DNA from: Streptomyces fildesensis
Lineage (GTDB): Bacteria; Actinomycetota; Actinomycetes; Streptomycetales; Streptomycetaceae
Direction: 5' to 3'
Length of the DNA stretch: 64,000 nt
NCBI RefSeq assembly: GCF_016107395.1
Contig: NZ_JAAIKO010000024.1
Coordinates: forward strand, 51,254-115,253
A program made the translations under genes and the position numbers. Below the pieces are notes generated by a model that was not told where the DNA came from, searched no databases, and saw only the letters and a list, made by a program, of their open reading frames with translations. Position 1 is the stretch's first letter. Each line of letters opens with the position of its first letter. Of this stretch, positions 32,997-42,140 are shown piece after piece.

Positions 32997-34307
32997 CTAG
33001 GGCCACGGCCGGGCCGGCGGCATGCCCGCCGCCCCGGAGGGCCTGGTCCTGACGGCCAGGACCTGGTTGACGCCGATACGGTTCTGCTCGAAGGACAGCG
33101 CGCTGGCGGCCATGTACAGCCGCCACACCCGCGCCCGTCCGGCACCGGTGAGCCGCACCGCCTCCTGCCAGTGGTCCTCCAGATTGCGCACCCAGGCCCG
33201 CAGCGTCAGCGCGTAGTGCTCCCGCAGCGCCTCGACGTCCCGCACCTCGAATCCGGCCTCCTCCAGCCGGGAGACGGTCGAGCCGACCGGCGCGAGCTCG
33301 CCGTCCGGGAAGACGTACCGGTCGATGAACTCGTCGACGTGGTACGCCTCCTCGTCCGCCCAGGGGCGGCGGGCGATCTGGTGGTTGAGCAGCCGGCCGC
33401 CCGGCCGCAGCAGGCCGTAGAGGTGGGCGGCGTACTCGCGGTACAGGTCGCGGCCGACGTGCTCCGCCATGCCGATCGACGAGATCGCGTCGTACGGGCC
33501 GTCCGCGACCGCCCGGTAGTCCTGGACACGGATGTCGATGCGATCGGTGAGCCCGGCCTCCGCGACGCGCTTGCGGGCGTACGCGGCCTGCTCGGTGGAG
33601 AGCGTGATGCCGACGGCGCGCACCCCGTAGTGCTCGGCGGCATGCAGCACCATCGAGCCCCAGCCGCAGCCGACGTCCAGCAGCGTCTGGTCGGGCCGGA
33701 GCGCCAACTTGCGGCAGACCAGGTCGAGTTTGGCGTACTGGGCCTCTTCGAGGGTGGTCTCGGGGTGCTCCCAGTAGGCGCAGGAGTAGACCATCGACGG
33801 GCCGAGGACACGCTCGTAGAAGTCGTTGCCGACGTCGTAGTGGTGACTGATGGCCTGCTTGTCGCGGCCCGGGCTGTGCAGCGGGCCGAACCGGCGGCGG
33901 GCCTCCTCGGGCGGCGGCGACGGTGGCAGCCCCGGCCCGGCGAGCACGAGGGCCTCGCGGGCCAACCGATAGGTGTGCGGGTTGCGCAACAGGTCCACCG
34001 CGCGGCGGAAACCGCCGGGGTGCGGTGCGCCGTCCTCGTCGGTGTCCCAGACGATGCCGGCGATCAGGTCCAGCGCCTCGTACAGATCGCCTTCGATGTC
34101 CAGGTCGCCGGCGACCCAGGCGCGGGCCAGTCCCAGCTCACCGGGCTTCCACAGCAGCCGGCGCAGCGCCCGGCGCCGCCGCATGACGAGCATGGGGGCG
34201 TCCGGGGGTCCGGCCTCGCTTCCGTCCCAGGCGCGGATGCGCAGCGGGAACGGTTCTCGTAGGGCTTTTTCAGCAAGGTCGCGCATGCGACGGGCCGCAT
34301 CTGCCAT
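32997..34307 (-). CDS. Cyclopropane-fatty-acyl-phospholipid synthase-like methyltransferase
   Basis: 436 residues from the ATG at 34307; the Shine-Dalgarno is weak and the frame is open upstream. A helical N-terminal part with KPGELGLARAWVAGDLDIEGDLYEALDLI is followed by DKQAISHHYDVGNDFYERVLGPSMVYSCAYW, the CFAS substrate loop. LLDVGCGWGSMVLHAA (about 215) is the SAM-binding motif. The C-terminal half has the VDEFIDRYVFPDGEL and W-R-NLE motifs of the family. It should transfer a methyl or methylene group to unsaturated membrane lipid chains. Closed off from ndh by the hairpin at 34386. Confidence 0.88.
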   Translation of the reverse strand: MADAARRMRDLAEKALREPFPLRIRAWDGSEAGPPDAPMLVMRRRRALRRLLWKPGELGLARAWVAGDLDIEGDLYEALDLIAGIVWDTDEDGAPHPGGFRRAVDLLRNPHTYRLAREALVLAGPGLPPSPPPEEARRRFGPLHSPGRDKQAISHHYDVGNDFYERVLGPSMVYSCAYWEHPETTLEEAQYAKLDLVCRKLALRPDQTLLDVGCGWGSMVLHAAEHYGVRAVGITLSTEQAAYARKRVAEAGLTDRIDIRVQDYRAVADGPYDAISSIGMAEHVGRDLYREYAAHLYGLLRPGGRLLNHQIARRPWADEEAYHVDEFIDRYVFPDGELAPVGSTVSRLEEAGFEVRDVEALREHYALTLRAWVRNLEDHWQEAVRLTGAGRARVWRLYMAASALSFEQNRIGVNQVLAVRTRPSGAAGMPPARPWP

Positions 34308-34385
34308 GCGTACGAGCGTACGACGGACGGCCGTCGACGCGAGTGATTTTCCGGCCCAACCACCCGGGCGTCCCCGGGGGGTACG

Positions 34386-34427
34386 CCGAAGGGGCGCCCG
34401 CACCACGGATGGCGGACGCCCCTTCGG
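34386..34427 (-). terminator. Terminator of ndh
   Basis: CCGAAGGGGCG and CGCCCCTTCGG pair over 11 bases with a 20-base loop, between ndh and the methyltransferase gene. Confidence 0.7.
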
Positions 34428-34473
34428 CCTTACGTTCGTGCGACCGGACCTGCCGGACCGGTGTGACTCGTCG

Positions 34474-35883
34474 TCAGGAAGCCTTGGCCTTCTCGGCTGC
34501 CTCGGCGGTGGCCGCGTTCGCCGGGACGGCCGCCTTCGCGGGGGCCGGGGCCGGACGGGCCGCCTCGTAGAACTCCTCGCGGGGGTTCTCCATGGCGCCG
34601 AGCGAGACGACCTCGCGCTTGAGGAACATCGCGAGCGTCCAGTCGGCGAAGACCCGGATCTTGCGGTTCCAGGTCGGGACGGCCATGCCGTGGTAGCCAC
34701 GGTGCATGTACCAGGCCAGCCGGCCCTTGAGCTTGATCTTGGTCTTGCCGACCACGATCATCGCCACGCCCTTGTGCAGACCGAGACCGGCGACCGCGCC
34801 CTTGTTGGCGTGGGCGTAGGTCTGCTGCGGGAAGCCGCGCATCCCCGAGACCACGTTGTCGCCGAGGACCTTGGCCTGGCGCAGCGCGTGCTGGGCGTTC
34901 GGCGGGCACCAGGCGTTCTCGACGCCGGCCTTGCGGGCGGCGATGTCCGGGACCTGGGCGTTGTCGCCCGCGGCCCAGATGTAGTCGGTGCCCTGCACCT
35001 GGAGCTTCTCCGAGGTGTCCACGTGGCCGCGCGGGCCGAGCGGGAGACCGAAGCGGGCGAGCGCCGGGTTCGGCTTGACGCCCGCGGTCCACACGATCGT
35101 GGAGGCGTCGACCTCCAGACCGTTGGCGAGCACCACGTGCTTGTCGACACAGGACTTCATCGACGTGCTGAGGTAGACCTCGATACCGCGCTCGCGCAGG
35201 TGCTCAAGGCCCCACTCGCCGAGCTGCGGGCCGACCTCGGGGAGGATCTTGTCGGCGGCGTCGACGAGGATGAAGCGCATGTCCTCGCGCTTGACGTTCG
35301 GGTAGTACTTGGCGGCGTCGCGGGCCATGTCCTCGACCTCGCCTATGGTCTCCGCGCCGGCGAAGCCACCGCCGACGAAGACGAAGGTCAGCGCCTTGCG
35401 GCGGACGTCCTCGTCCGTCGTGGAGTCGGCCTTGTCGAGCTGCTCGAGGACGTGGTTGCGCAGGCCGATGGCCTCCTCGACGCCCTTCATACCGATGCCG
35501 TTCTCGGCCAGGCCGGGGATCGGGAAGGTACGGGAGACCGCGCCGAGCGCGATGATCAGGTAGTCGAAGGGCAGCTCGTAGGTCTCACCCACGAGCGGCT
35601 GGATCGACGCGACCTTGCGGTCCTGATCGATGTTCATCACGCGGCCGGTGAGCACCTCCGCACCGGGCAGCACGCGTCGGAGCGGGACGACGACATGGCG
35701 CGGGGAGATGCTGCCGGCGGCAGCTTCGGGAAGGAAGGGCTGGTACGTCATGTACGAGCGCGGGTCAACGACAGTGACCGTCGCCTCGCCGTACCGCATC
35801 TTCTTCATGATGCGGCGCGCCGCGTACAGGCCGACGTATCCGCCGCCTACTACGAGGATCCGTGGACGCTCCGAAGTGCTCAT
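34474..35883 (-). CDS. ndh: Type II NADH dehydrogenase
   Basis: 469 residues from the ATG at 35883 (MSTSERPRILVVGGGYVG). It oxidises NADH and reduces membrane quinone without pumping protons. Two dinucleotide-binding folds are visible: GGGYVGLYAARR near residue 13 for FAD and FVFVGGGFAGAETIGE near 160 for NADH. AAGDNA is in the FAD-ribityl contact. The C-terminal 60 residues carry hydrophobic and amphipathic helices for membrane attachment, then an Ala/Lys-rich tail. No clear Shine-Dalgarno is seen. A Rex-type operator lies about 285 bases upstream, so control by the NADH/NAD ratio is likely. Confidence 0.93.
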   Translation of the reverse strand: MSTSERPRILVVGGGYVGLYAARRIMKKMRYGEATVTVVDPRSYMTYQPFLPEAAAGSISPRHVVVPLRRVLPGAEVLTGRVMNIDQDRKVASIQPLVGETYELPFDYLIIALGAVSRTFPIPGLAENGIGMKGVEEAIGLRNHVLEQLDKADSTTDEDVRRKALTFVFVGGGFAGAETIGEVEDMARDAAKYYPNVKREDMRFILVDAADKILPEVGPQLGEWGLEHLRERGIEVYLSTSMKSCVDKHVVLANGLEVDASTIVWTAGVKPNPALARFGLPLGPRGHVDTSEKLQVQGTDYIWAAGDNAQVPDIAARKAGVENAWCPPNAQHALRQAKVLGDNVVSGMRGFPQQTYAHANKGAVAGLGLHKGVAMIVVGKTKIKLKGRLAWYMHRGYHGMAVPTWNRKIRVFADWTLAMFLKREVVSLGAMENPREEFYEAARPAPAPAKAAVPANAATAEAAEKAKAS

Positions 35884-36167
35884 GGTTCGAGTATCCAGCA
35901 CCTGATGGGGGGGTGCTCGTGAGCCCCTTCACAAGGTCCTGGACACCCTCTGCTACACTGCCCGGCCGCGTGACCAGGCCCACAGCCCCTAGAGGGAACC
36001 TGAGACCCGGACGGGCCGTTGAGCGCACCATCTGATCAGCGAAGATCGGCGCCCTTTGGGCATGTGTCCAAGGGGCTGTAACACCGCGGAAACACCGCGC
36101 CACAAGGGTTCCGAGGGGTCCCGGGCCCCCCGGCCTTGGAAAACTGGGCCGTAGGACCGGAACTTCA

Positions 36168-36183
36168 TGTGAAGAGTTTCACA
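36168..36183 (-). promoter_or_regulatory. Rex operator upstream of ndh
   Basis: TGTGAAGAGTTTCACA is a perfect match to the arms of the Rex operator (TGTGAA-N4-TTCACA). Rex is the redox repressor of respiratory genes in Streptomyces. The site is ten bases beyond the ppx stop and 285 bases before the ndh start, which implies a long ndh leader (35884-36160) that carries no supported gene. Confidence 0.8.
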
Positions 36184-36192
36184 AACTTCGTG

Positions 36193-37137
36193 CTACGCGA
36201 TGCTCCAGGCGATGCCGTCGAGGATGTCGTGCTCGCTCACGACGACCTCCTGGGCCCCGATCCGCTCCATGATCTGGAGCAGCACGAGCGCTCCCGCGCC
36301 GATCACGTCGACCCGTCCCGGGTGCATCACGGGGATGGCCGCGCGCTCCGCGTGGGTGGCCGCGAGGAGCTGTCCGGTGATCTCCCTGACCTGCTCCAGG
36401 GAGATCCGTGAATGGTGGATCGCGGACGAGTCGTACTCCGTCAGACCCAGCGCGACGGCCGCGACCGTGGTGACGGAGCCGGCCAGTCCGACGAGGGTGC
36501 GGGCCTGCTCCAGCGGGACGGAGGCGGCCGCCTCGTCGAGCGCGGCGTTGATGTCGGCCTTGATGGCGGTGATCCGGCCGAGCGTCGGCGGGTCGATGAT
36601 CGTGCCGTCGTCGGCGGTCAGGTGCCGTTCGGTCATCCGCACACAGCCGATGTCGACCGAGCGGGCCGCGAGCACGCTGTCGTCGCCGACCACGAACTCG
36701 GTCGAGCCGCCGCCGATGTCGACCACGAGGTAGGGCTTCGCGTGGCCGTCGTGACCCGTCAGCTCCTTGGTGGCGCCGGTGAAGGAGAACTCGGCCTCCT
36801 GGTCACCGCTGATCACCTCGGGCTCGACGCCCAGGATGTCCACCACACCGCGGACGAAGTCCGCGCGGTTCTCGGCGTCGCGCGAGGCGGACGTCGCCAC
36901 GAAGCGCAGCCGCTCCGCCCCGAGTTCCTTGATGACGGCGGCGTACTCACGGCAGGCCGCGAAGGTCCGCTCCAGCGCCTCGGGCGCCAGCCGTCCGGTG
37001 CGGTCCACGCCCTGCCCGAGCCGGACGATCGTCATCCGCCGGTCGAGGTCCTCGATCTCACCCGTGACCGGGTCGGCGTCGGCGACGAGCAGCCGGATGG
37101 AGTTGGTACCGCAGTCGATGGCCGCAACGCGTGTCAC
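36193..37137 (-). CDS. ppx: Exopolyphosphatase / pppGpp phosphohydrolase family
   Basis: 314 residues from the GTG at 37137, which overlaps the DUF501 stop as GTGA. The ASKHA fold is marked by AAIDCGTNSIRLLVAD at the start, SASRDAENRADFV, VVDIGGGSTEFVVG (phosphate-2 loop) and LVGLAGSVTTVAAVALG. Ppx/GppA enzymes split inorganic polyphosphate or convert pppGpp to ppGpp. This is the short form without the C-terminal HD-like domain, typical of Actinobacteria. The GTGA coupling to DUF501 and divIC upstream suggests a common transcript with eno/divIC. Confidence 0.9.
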   Translation of the reverse strand: MTRVAAIDCGTNSIRLLVADADPVTGEIEDLDRRMTIVRLGQGVDRTGRLAPEALERTFAACREYAAVIKELGAERLRFVATSASRDAENRADFVRGVVDILGVEPEVISGDQEAEFSFTGATKELTGHDGHAKPYLVVDIGGGSTEFVVGDDSVLAARSVDIGCVRMTERHLTADDGTIIDPPTLGRITAIKADINAALDEAAASVPLEQARTLVGLAGSVTTVAAVALGLTEYDSSAIHHSRISLEQVREITGQLLAATHAERAAIPVMHPGRVDVIGAGALVLLQIMERIGAQEVVVSEHDILDGIAWSIA

Positions 37138-37682
37138 TTCTGCACCTCGTCGGTGGTCGCGGTGGCGCAGCCGCCGCTGACACAGGGGCCCTTGCGCCAC
37201 CAGTCGGGCAGCATCGCGATGGCCTCGTCGCCCAGCGGGTTGACCCCGGGGCCGGCGGCGAGCGAGTGACCGACCAGGACGTGCAGGCACTTCACCCGGT
37301 CGGGCATGCCGCCCGCGCTCGGGAAGCCCTCCAGCACCTCGATGGCGTCCCGGCGGGTGATGTAGTCGTCGTGCGCGGCCCGGTACGCGGCGGCCAGCTC
37401 CGGGTCCTCGGCGAGCCGGGCCGTCATCTCCTTCATGACGCCGTCGGCCTCCAGGGTCCCGATGGCGGACGCGGCGCGCGGGCACGTCAGGTAGTACAGC
37501 GTCGGGAACGGCGTACCGTCCTCCAGCCGCGGCTGGGTCTCGACCACGTCCGGCTGTCCGCACGGGCAGCGGTGGGCGATGGCCCGCAGGCCGCGCGGCG
37601 GGCGGCCCAGCTGCTCCTTGAACGCGGCGATGTCGGCCTCGGTCGGCGTGGTGCGGGGGGTGGGCGCGGGGTGATCTGTCAT
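37134..37682 (-). CDS. DUF501-family protein
   Basis: 182 residues. DUF501 is marked by GRPPRGLRAIAHRCPCGQPDVVETQPRLEDGTPFPTLYYLTCPRA, where CPCG and the later TCPRA could hold a metal, and by a C-terminal GGMPDRVKCLHVLVGHSLAAGPGVNPLGDEA with KGPCVSGGC at the end. Five or six cysteines in such positions suggest a metal site, but no activity is known. The gene follows divIC by 44 bases and is coupled to ppx by a GTGA overlap; this order is conserved in Actinobacteria. Confidence 0.88.
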   Translation of the reverse strand: MTDHPAPTPRTTPTEADIAAFKEQLGRPPRGLRAIAHRCPCGQPDVVETQPRLEDGTPFPTLYYLTCPRAASAIGTLEADGVMKEMTARLAEDPELAAAYRAAHDDYITRRDAIEVLEGFPSAGGMPDRVKCLHVLVGHSLAAGPGVNPLGDEAIAMLPDWWRKGPCVSGGCATATTDEVQK

Positions 37683-37726
37683 GAGCCGTTCTCGATCGTG
37701 GAAGGTCAGCGGCGGGCGGTGCCCGG

Positions 37727-38230
37727 CTACCGCCGGGGGGTCCCGGCGGCGTCGGCGTGGTCGACGCTGTCCCAGAAATTGTCGTACCAGGGGCGGTGCG
37801 CGGCGGCCTCGTCCGAGGACCGGCGGCCGGCGGGGTCGCTGTCGGGGGCGCCGCTCGGGGTCGGGCTCACCACCGTATAGCCGGTCTCACCGGGCAGCAT
37901 GAAGTGCAGCCGCTTGCGGGCCTGGGTCTTCACGTACTCGTTGTCCTGCCAGCGGGCCTTCTCCTCGCGCAGCTGCTCGACGCGCTGCTTGGCCTGCTGG
38001 GCCTCCTTGCGCTGGTCGGCGATGTCCGAGCGCTGGGCGATGTACTGCCGCATCGGATAGGCGAGAGCGACGATCAGCGCACAGAGCACGAGCGCCAGCA
38101 GCGCGGCCCGCCCGGTGAGCTTGCTGCGCCGGGGGGCGGGGCGCCTGGTCGCCGCGCGGTAGACGCGGGCCTGCGCCTCCTGGCCGATCGCCTTCAGCCG
38201 CGCCGCGGTGGAGAACCGATCCGCCCCCAC
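37727..38230 (-). CDS. divIC: Cell-division protein DivIC/FtsB
   Basis: 167 residues from the GTG at 38230, with GAGGGGAG about six bases upstream. A basic cytoplasmic N-terminus is followed by one membrane helix (ALLALVLCALIVALAYPM), a coiled coil (RSDIADQRKEAQQAKQRVEQLREEKARW) and a DxxYVKTQARKRLHFMLPGETGY segment, the septum-formation-initiator signature. It should join FtsQ and FtsL at the division site. The last 50 residues are disordered. It lies between eno and DUF501, as in S. coelicolor. Confidence 0.9.
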   Translation of the reverse strand: MGADRFSTAARLKAIGQEAQARVYRAATRRPAPRRSKLTGRAALLALVLCALIVALAYPMRQYIAQRSDIADQRKEAQQAKQRVEQLREEKARWQDNEYVKTQARKRLHFMLPGETGYTVVSPTPSGAPDSDPAGRRSSDEAAAHRPWYDNFWDSVDHADAAGTPRR

Positions 38231-38253
38231 GCCGTCTCCCCTCGTCCGCACGT

Positions 38254-38300
38254 ACCTACGTCCCCGGCCACGGTACGGGACCGGGCGCGGGGACGTAGGT
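38254..38300 (-). terminator. Hairpin between eno and divIC
   Basis: ACCTACGTCCCC and GGGGACGTAGGT pair perfectly over 12 bases around a GC-rich loop. It follows the eno stop and precedes divIC on the same strand, so it may limit readthrough from eno. Confidence 0.65.
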
Positions 38301-38345
38301 CAGACGTGCGGGCGGTGCCGCCGATCAGCCGTCGGACCGGCCGGG

Positions 38346-39629
38346 TCAGCCCTTGAAGCGGGGGAACGCGGAACGGCCGGCGTAGACCGCCGCGTCGTCC
38401 AGGATCTCCTCGATGCGCAGGAGCTGGTTGTACTTGGCGACGCGCTCGGAGCGGGCCGGGGCGCCGGTCTTGATCTGACCGCAGTTGGTGGCGACGGCGA
38501 GGTCGGCGATGGTGACGTCCTCGGTCTCACCGGAGCGGTGCGACATCATGCACTTGAAGCCGTTGCGCTGGGCCAGCTCGACCGCGTCGAGGGTCTCGGT
38601 GAGCGACCCGATCTGGTTGACCTTGACGAGCAGCGCGTTGGCCGAGCCCTCGTCGATACCGCGCTGCAGGCGCTCCGGGTTGGTGACGAAGAGGTCGTCG
38701 CCGACGATCTGGACCTTGTCGCCGAGCTTGGCGGTGAGAGCCTTCCAGCCCTCCCAGTCCTCCTCGTTCAGCGGGTCCTCGATGGAGACCAGCGGGTACG
38801 CGGCGACCAGCTCGGCGTAGTAGTCCGAGAGCTCGCCGGCGGAGATCTTCTTGCCCTCGAAGTCGTACGAACCGTCCTCGTTGTGGAACTCGGAGGCGGC
38901 GACGTCGAGCGCGAGCGCGATGTCCTGGCCCGGCTGGTAGCCGGCCTTCTTGATGGCCTCGACGATGAGGTCGAGCGCCTCGCGGTTGGAGTCGAGGTTC
39001 GGCGCGAAGCCGCCCTCGTCGCCCAGGCCGGTGGACAGCCCGCGCTCCTTCAGCACGCCCTTCAGCGTGTGGTAGACCTCGGCGCCCCAGCGCAGGGCCT
39101 CGGAGAAGGACTCGGCACCGATCGGCGCGATCATGAACTCCTGGATGTCCACGTTCGAGTCGGCGTGCGACCCGCCGTTCAGGATGTTCATCATCGGGAC
39201 CGGCAGCACGTGCGCGTTCGGGCCGCCGAGGTAGCGGAAGAGCGGCAGGTCGGACGCCTCGGAGGCGGCGTGCGCGACGGCGAGCGAGACGCCGAGGATG
39301 GCGTTGGCGCCGAGCGAGGACTTGTCCGGGGTGGCGTCCAGGTCGAACATCGCCTGGTCGATCAGCCGCTGCTCGGTGGCGTCGTAGCCGACCAGCTCCG
39401 GGCCGATCTGCTCGATGACGGCGAGAACGGCCTTCTCGACGCCCTTGCCCATGTAGCGGCTCTTGTCACCGTCGCGAAGCTCCAGGGCCTCGAAGGCTCC
39501 GGTCGAGGCACCGGACGGCACGGCCGCACGGCCGGTGCTGCCGTCGTCGAGGCCGACCTCGACCTCGACGGTGGGGTTGCCTCGTGAGTCGAGGATTTCC
39601 CGGGCTACGACGACGTCGATGGACGGCAC
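38346..39629 (-). CDS. eno: Enolase
   Basis: 427 residues from a GTG with AAGGAG upstream. It interconverts 2-phosphoglycerate and phosphoenolpyruvate in glycolysis. Conserved blocks are SGASTGAFEALELRDGD (mobile loop), GGSHADSNVDIQEFM, SIEDPLNEEDW, VGDDLFVTN and MSHRSGETED. Full length and all metal and catalytic positions that I can recognise are kept. It is the glycolytic anchor of this conserved neighbourhood. Confidence 0.98.
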   Translation of the reverse strand: MPSIDVVVAREILDSRGNPTVEVEVGLDDGSTGRAAVPSGASTGAFEALELRDGDKSRYMGKGVEKAVLAVIEQIGPELVGYDATEQRLIDQAMFDLDATPDKSSLGANAILGVSLAVAHAASEASDLPLFRYLGGPNAHVLPVPMMNILNGGSHADSNVDIQEFMIAPIGAESFSEALRWGAEVYHTLKGVLKERGLSTGLGDEGGFAPNLDSNREALDLIVEAIKKAGYQPGQDIALALDVAASEFHNEDGSYDFEGKKISAGELSDYYAELVAAYPLVSIEDPLNEEDWEGWKALTAKLGDKVQIVGDDLFVTNPERLQRGIDEGSANALLVKVNQIGSLTETLDAVELAQRNGFKCMMSHRSGETEDVTIADLAVATNCGQIKTGAPARSERVAKYNQLLRIEEILDDAAVYAGRSAFPRFKG

Positions 39630-39805
39630 GAGTGTCTCCTTCAGGCTGTGTACAGCTGATGCGTGTCTCTCTGCTCTTGCGGCACGAGCCTAACCGCCCG
39701 GGGAGGGTAGACCAGTCGATCGGCCGACTCATGAGACGAAAAAGGGCCCAAAGGCTGACAACAGGTGACCAACGGCGCCTTACGCCGTGGTGGCCGACGC
39801 CAAAA

Positions 39806-39848
39806 CCCCGGCCCGGCACGCTCGGGGGGAGTGCGTGCCTGGCCGGGG
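39806..39848 (-). terminator. Terminator of rpfA
   Basis: CCCCGGCC at 39806 pairs with GGCCGGGG at 39841, with further partial pairing of GGCACGC and GCGTGCC inside, 25 bases after the rpfA stop. Confidence 0.75.
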
Positions 39849-39872
39849 AGTCTTGGGGTAGGGCTATCGGTC

Positions 39873-40571
39873 TCAGCTGAGGTGCAGCTGCTGGCCCGGG
39901 TAGATCAGGTCGGCGTCGCTGACGATGCTCTTGTTCAGCTCGAACAGCTTCTCCCAGCCGCCGGCGACGTGGTGCGCCTGGGCGATCCCGGAAAGGCTGT
40001 CGCCGGTGACGACCTTGTACTCGCCGTTGCCCTGCTGGACCGGGGCGGCCTTCTTGGTCTCGGCCGGCTTGGCGGCGGGCTTGGTCTTCTTGACCGGGGC
40101 GCGGTTCTCGGACTTGCCGCGGCTGGCGGTGTCCGAGGTGTCGCGCGAGGTGGTGCTCTTCGACGGGGTGCTCTTCGTCGAGGAACCGGTGTTCACGTCG
40201 GCGGCCGGGCCACCGGCGGTCAGGTTGCCGGCGCCGGCGCAGGCCCAGGCACCCGGGCCCTGCAGGGCGAGCAGCTTCTCGGCTACCGCGATCTGCTGGT
40301 CCTTGGTGGCGAGGTCGGCACGGGCGGCGTACGCGGTGCCGCCGGCGGCTTCCCAGCTGGACTGCGAGAACTGCAGGCCGCCGTAGTAGCCGTTACCGGT
40401 GTTGATCGACCAGTTGCCGCCGGACTCGCACTGGGCGACAGCGTCCCAGGTGGCGACCGAAGCGGCGGAGGCGCCGGTGGCACCCAGCAGCGGAACGGCG
40501 ATCGCGGCGGTGGTGACACCGGCAATCGCGGCAATTCGGGTGAACTTGGACGGGCGACGGTGCTTAGCCAT
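39873..40571 (-). CDS. rpfA: Resuscitation-promoting factor RpfA, secreted LysM protein
   Basis: 232 residues. A signal peptide ending ATGASA-A is followed by the Rpf lysozyme-like domain (about 38-112: VATWDAVAQCESGGNWSINT, with the catalytic Glu in CESGG, and GYYGGLQFSQSSW). A basic Ser/Thr/Lys linker leads to a C-terminal LysM domain (EYKVVTGDSLSGIAQAH...PGQQLHLS). It cleaves peptidoglycan during spore germination. A c-di-AMP riboswitch at 40588 immediately precedes the gene, as described for S. coelicolor rpfA. The linker is lysine-rich, unlike the Pro/Thr linker of the next Rpf gene. Confidence 0.95.
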   Translation of the reverse strand: MAKHRRPSKFTRIAAIAGVTTAAIAVPLLGATGASAASVATWDAVAQCESGGNWSINTGNGYYGGLQFSQSSWEAAGGTAYAARADLATKDQQIAVAEKLLALQGPGAWACAGAGNLTAGGPAADVNTGSSTKSTPSKSTTSRDTSDTASRGKSENRAPVKKTKPAAKPAETKKAAPVQQGNGEYKVVTGDSLSGIAQAHHVAGGWEKLFELNKSIVSDADLIYPGQQLHLS

Positions 40572-40587
40572 GGTTGTTCATCCTCAC

Positions 40588-40749
40588 CGACGCCTACGAG
40601 GTCAGCTGTCGGGTTCGGGCGTGAGTTGCCCGGCTGCGCGGCTCTCGCCGTGCTGCTTCACCCCAAGCCGGTCCGTCCCCCACGAGTTCGGGGCCGGGCC
40701 GGCGGAAGACCTTGGGTCCCCCGCTCCTGCCTACGGCGCTTTCGCGTCG
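40588..40749 (-). promoter_or_regulatory. c-di-AMP riboswitch (ydaO-yuaA class)
   Basis: On the minus strand the leader has P1 as CGACGC (40744-40749) with GCGTCG (40588-40593). It contains GTAGGCAGGAGCGGGGGACC, TTGGGGTGAAGC, GGGCAACTC and CCGAACCCGACAGCTGACCTC, the conserved ydaO blocks in the right order. It ends 16 bases before the rpfA start. Binding of c-di-AMP should turn rpfA off, according to work in S. coelicolor. It is absent before the neighbouring rpf gene at 41009. Confidence 0.93.
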
Positions 40750-41008
40750 ACTGTTCCCGTCGGTCGGCGGCAGGACTCGGCGATCCTGACCGGCGGGGCC
40801 CGCTGTGGCGAGCAGTACGACGTTAAACACACGATCCCGGCGAGGACAAACATCCCGGGGTCGTACAGCAACTCCCCCATCCGGCTGAGCGGACCCACAG
40901 AACCGCAGGTCGGAAGGGAGAAAAGCGGCGCAGTGCGAGCGAGCCGTCACAGCCGCCACGGAGACCCTTGTCACAAGGTCCGGGGTGCCGGGATCGTGTT
41001 GAGCGGTC

Positions 41009-41971
41009 TCAGAAGCTCAAGTCCAGGTGCTGCCCAGGGAGAATCAGGTCGGGATTGTCCCCAACAATCTGGTCATTTGCCCCATAAAGCGCCTTCCATC
41101 CACCCTGCAGATGATGGTCGGCGGCGATGTCGCAGAGGTTGTCGCCCGGCACGACGACGTAGTCGCCGTTGGCCGCCACGTCGCCCTGACCGGTGTTCTG
41201 ATCACCGTTCAGACCGTCGGCGGTACCCGCGGACCGGTCGGCGTCGCGCGAGGCGCGGTCGGTGCTCTGCCCGTCGGAGGAGTCCGGCGATCCGGGCTTC
41301 GCGTGCTTGCCCGGGCTCTTGCCCGCGGCTCCCGGCGTGGTGTCCGCCAGGTCCGAGGAGGGGCTCGGGGCGGTCGGCGTGGTGGCCGGCGTGGTGCCGT
41401 CCGAAGGATCGGCCGTCGGGTCGGTCGTCGGAGTGCCGGTCGGCGTCGACGGAGTCGTCGGCGTGGTGGACGCCGGAGGAGTCGTCGGCGTCGTGGGCGC
41501 CGCGGGTGTCGTCGGCGTCGTGGTGGGCGCCGTCGGCTTCGTGGTGACCAGCGGGGGCAGGATCGAGCCCGGGTCGATCTTCGGCGGCGCTCCGCCGGTC
41601 ACGAGTCCCGCGGGTCCCGAGCAACCGGGCCAGGCGTCCGGCCCGAGTTCCTTGAGCAGCGTCTCGGCCACGGCTATCTGCTGCGAGCGGCTCGCCAGGT
41701 CGGGGCGCTCGGCGTAGACCGTGCCGCCGTACTGCTCCCAGGTGTCCTCGGTGATGGACAGACCACCGTAGAAGCCGTTGCCGGGGTTGGCACTCCACAT
41801 GCCGCCGCTCTCACATACCGCCACCTTGTCCCAGACCGTGGCATCGGCCGCCTGCGCGGCGCCTGCACCGAGCAACGGGAGTGCGATCCCCGCTCCGGTC
41901 GCCGCGACCACCACGATGGCGGTCGGGGCCTGGCGCGGTCGGCGGTGTCTGCCGTTCCCGGACTTCAGCAT
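41009..41971 (-). CDS. rpfC: Second resuscitation-promoting factor (RpfC-like), secreted
   Basis: 320 residues from the ATG at 41971, with GAAGGGTGA upstream. A signal peptide ending GAAQA-A leads to an Rpf domain (VWDKVAVCESGGMWSANPGNGFYGGLSITEDTW). A long Thr/Pro repeat linker (about 135-200) follows, then a Ser/Asp-rich stretch and a C-terminal LysM domain (YVVVPGDNLCDIAADHHLQGGW...PGQHLDLSF). The symbol follows the S. coelicolor gene order and is less certain than rpfA. It has no c-di-AMP riboswitch, so the two enzymes are probably controlled differently. A 15-bp palindrome at 42141 lies 170 bases upstream. Confidence 0.88.
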   Translation of the reverse strand: MLKSGNGRHRRPRQAPTAIVVVAATGAGIALPLLGAGAAQAADATVWDKVAVCESGGMWSANPGNGFYGGLSITEDTWEQYGGTVYAERPDLASRSQQIAVAETLLKELGPDAWPGCSGPAGLVTGGAPPKIDPGSILPPLVTTKPTAPTTTPTTPAAPTTPTTPPASTTPTTPSTPTGTPTTDPTADPSDGTTPATTPTAPSPSSDLADTTPGAAGKSPGKHAKPGSPDSSDGQSTDRASRDADRSAGTADGLNGDQNTGQGDVAANGDYVVVPGDNLCDIAADHHLQGGWKALYGANDQIVGDNPDLILPGQHLDLSF

Positions 41972-42140
41972 GCGGTCACCCTTCTCCAAAAAACATCGAC
42001 TACGGTCCTGCGTCATCTTCGAGAAGCCTGCGATGACCGCAGAACGTAGCGGTGTTGACCATCGCATCACAAGTCGGTGTAGCGGGCATCACGTTGAGGT
42101 CACGGTCGATTTCAGCCCTTACCTCTTGTACGGGACATTT

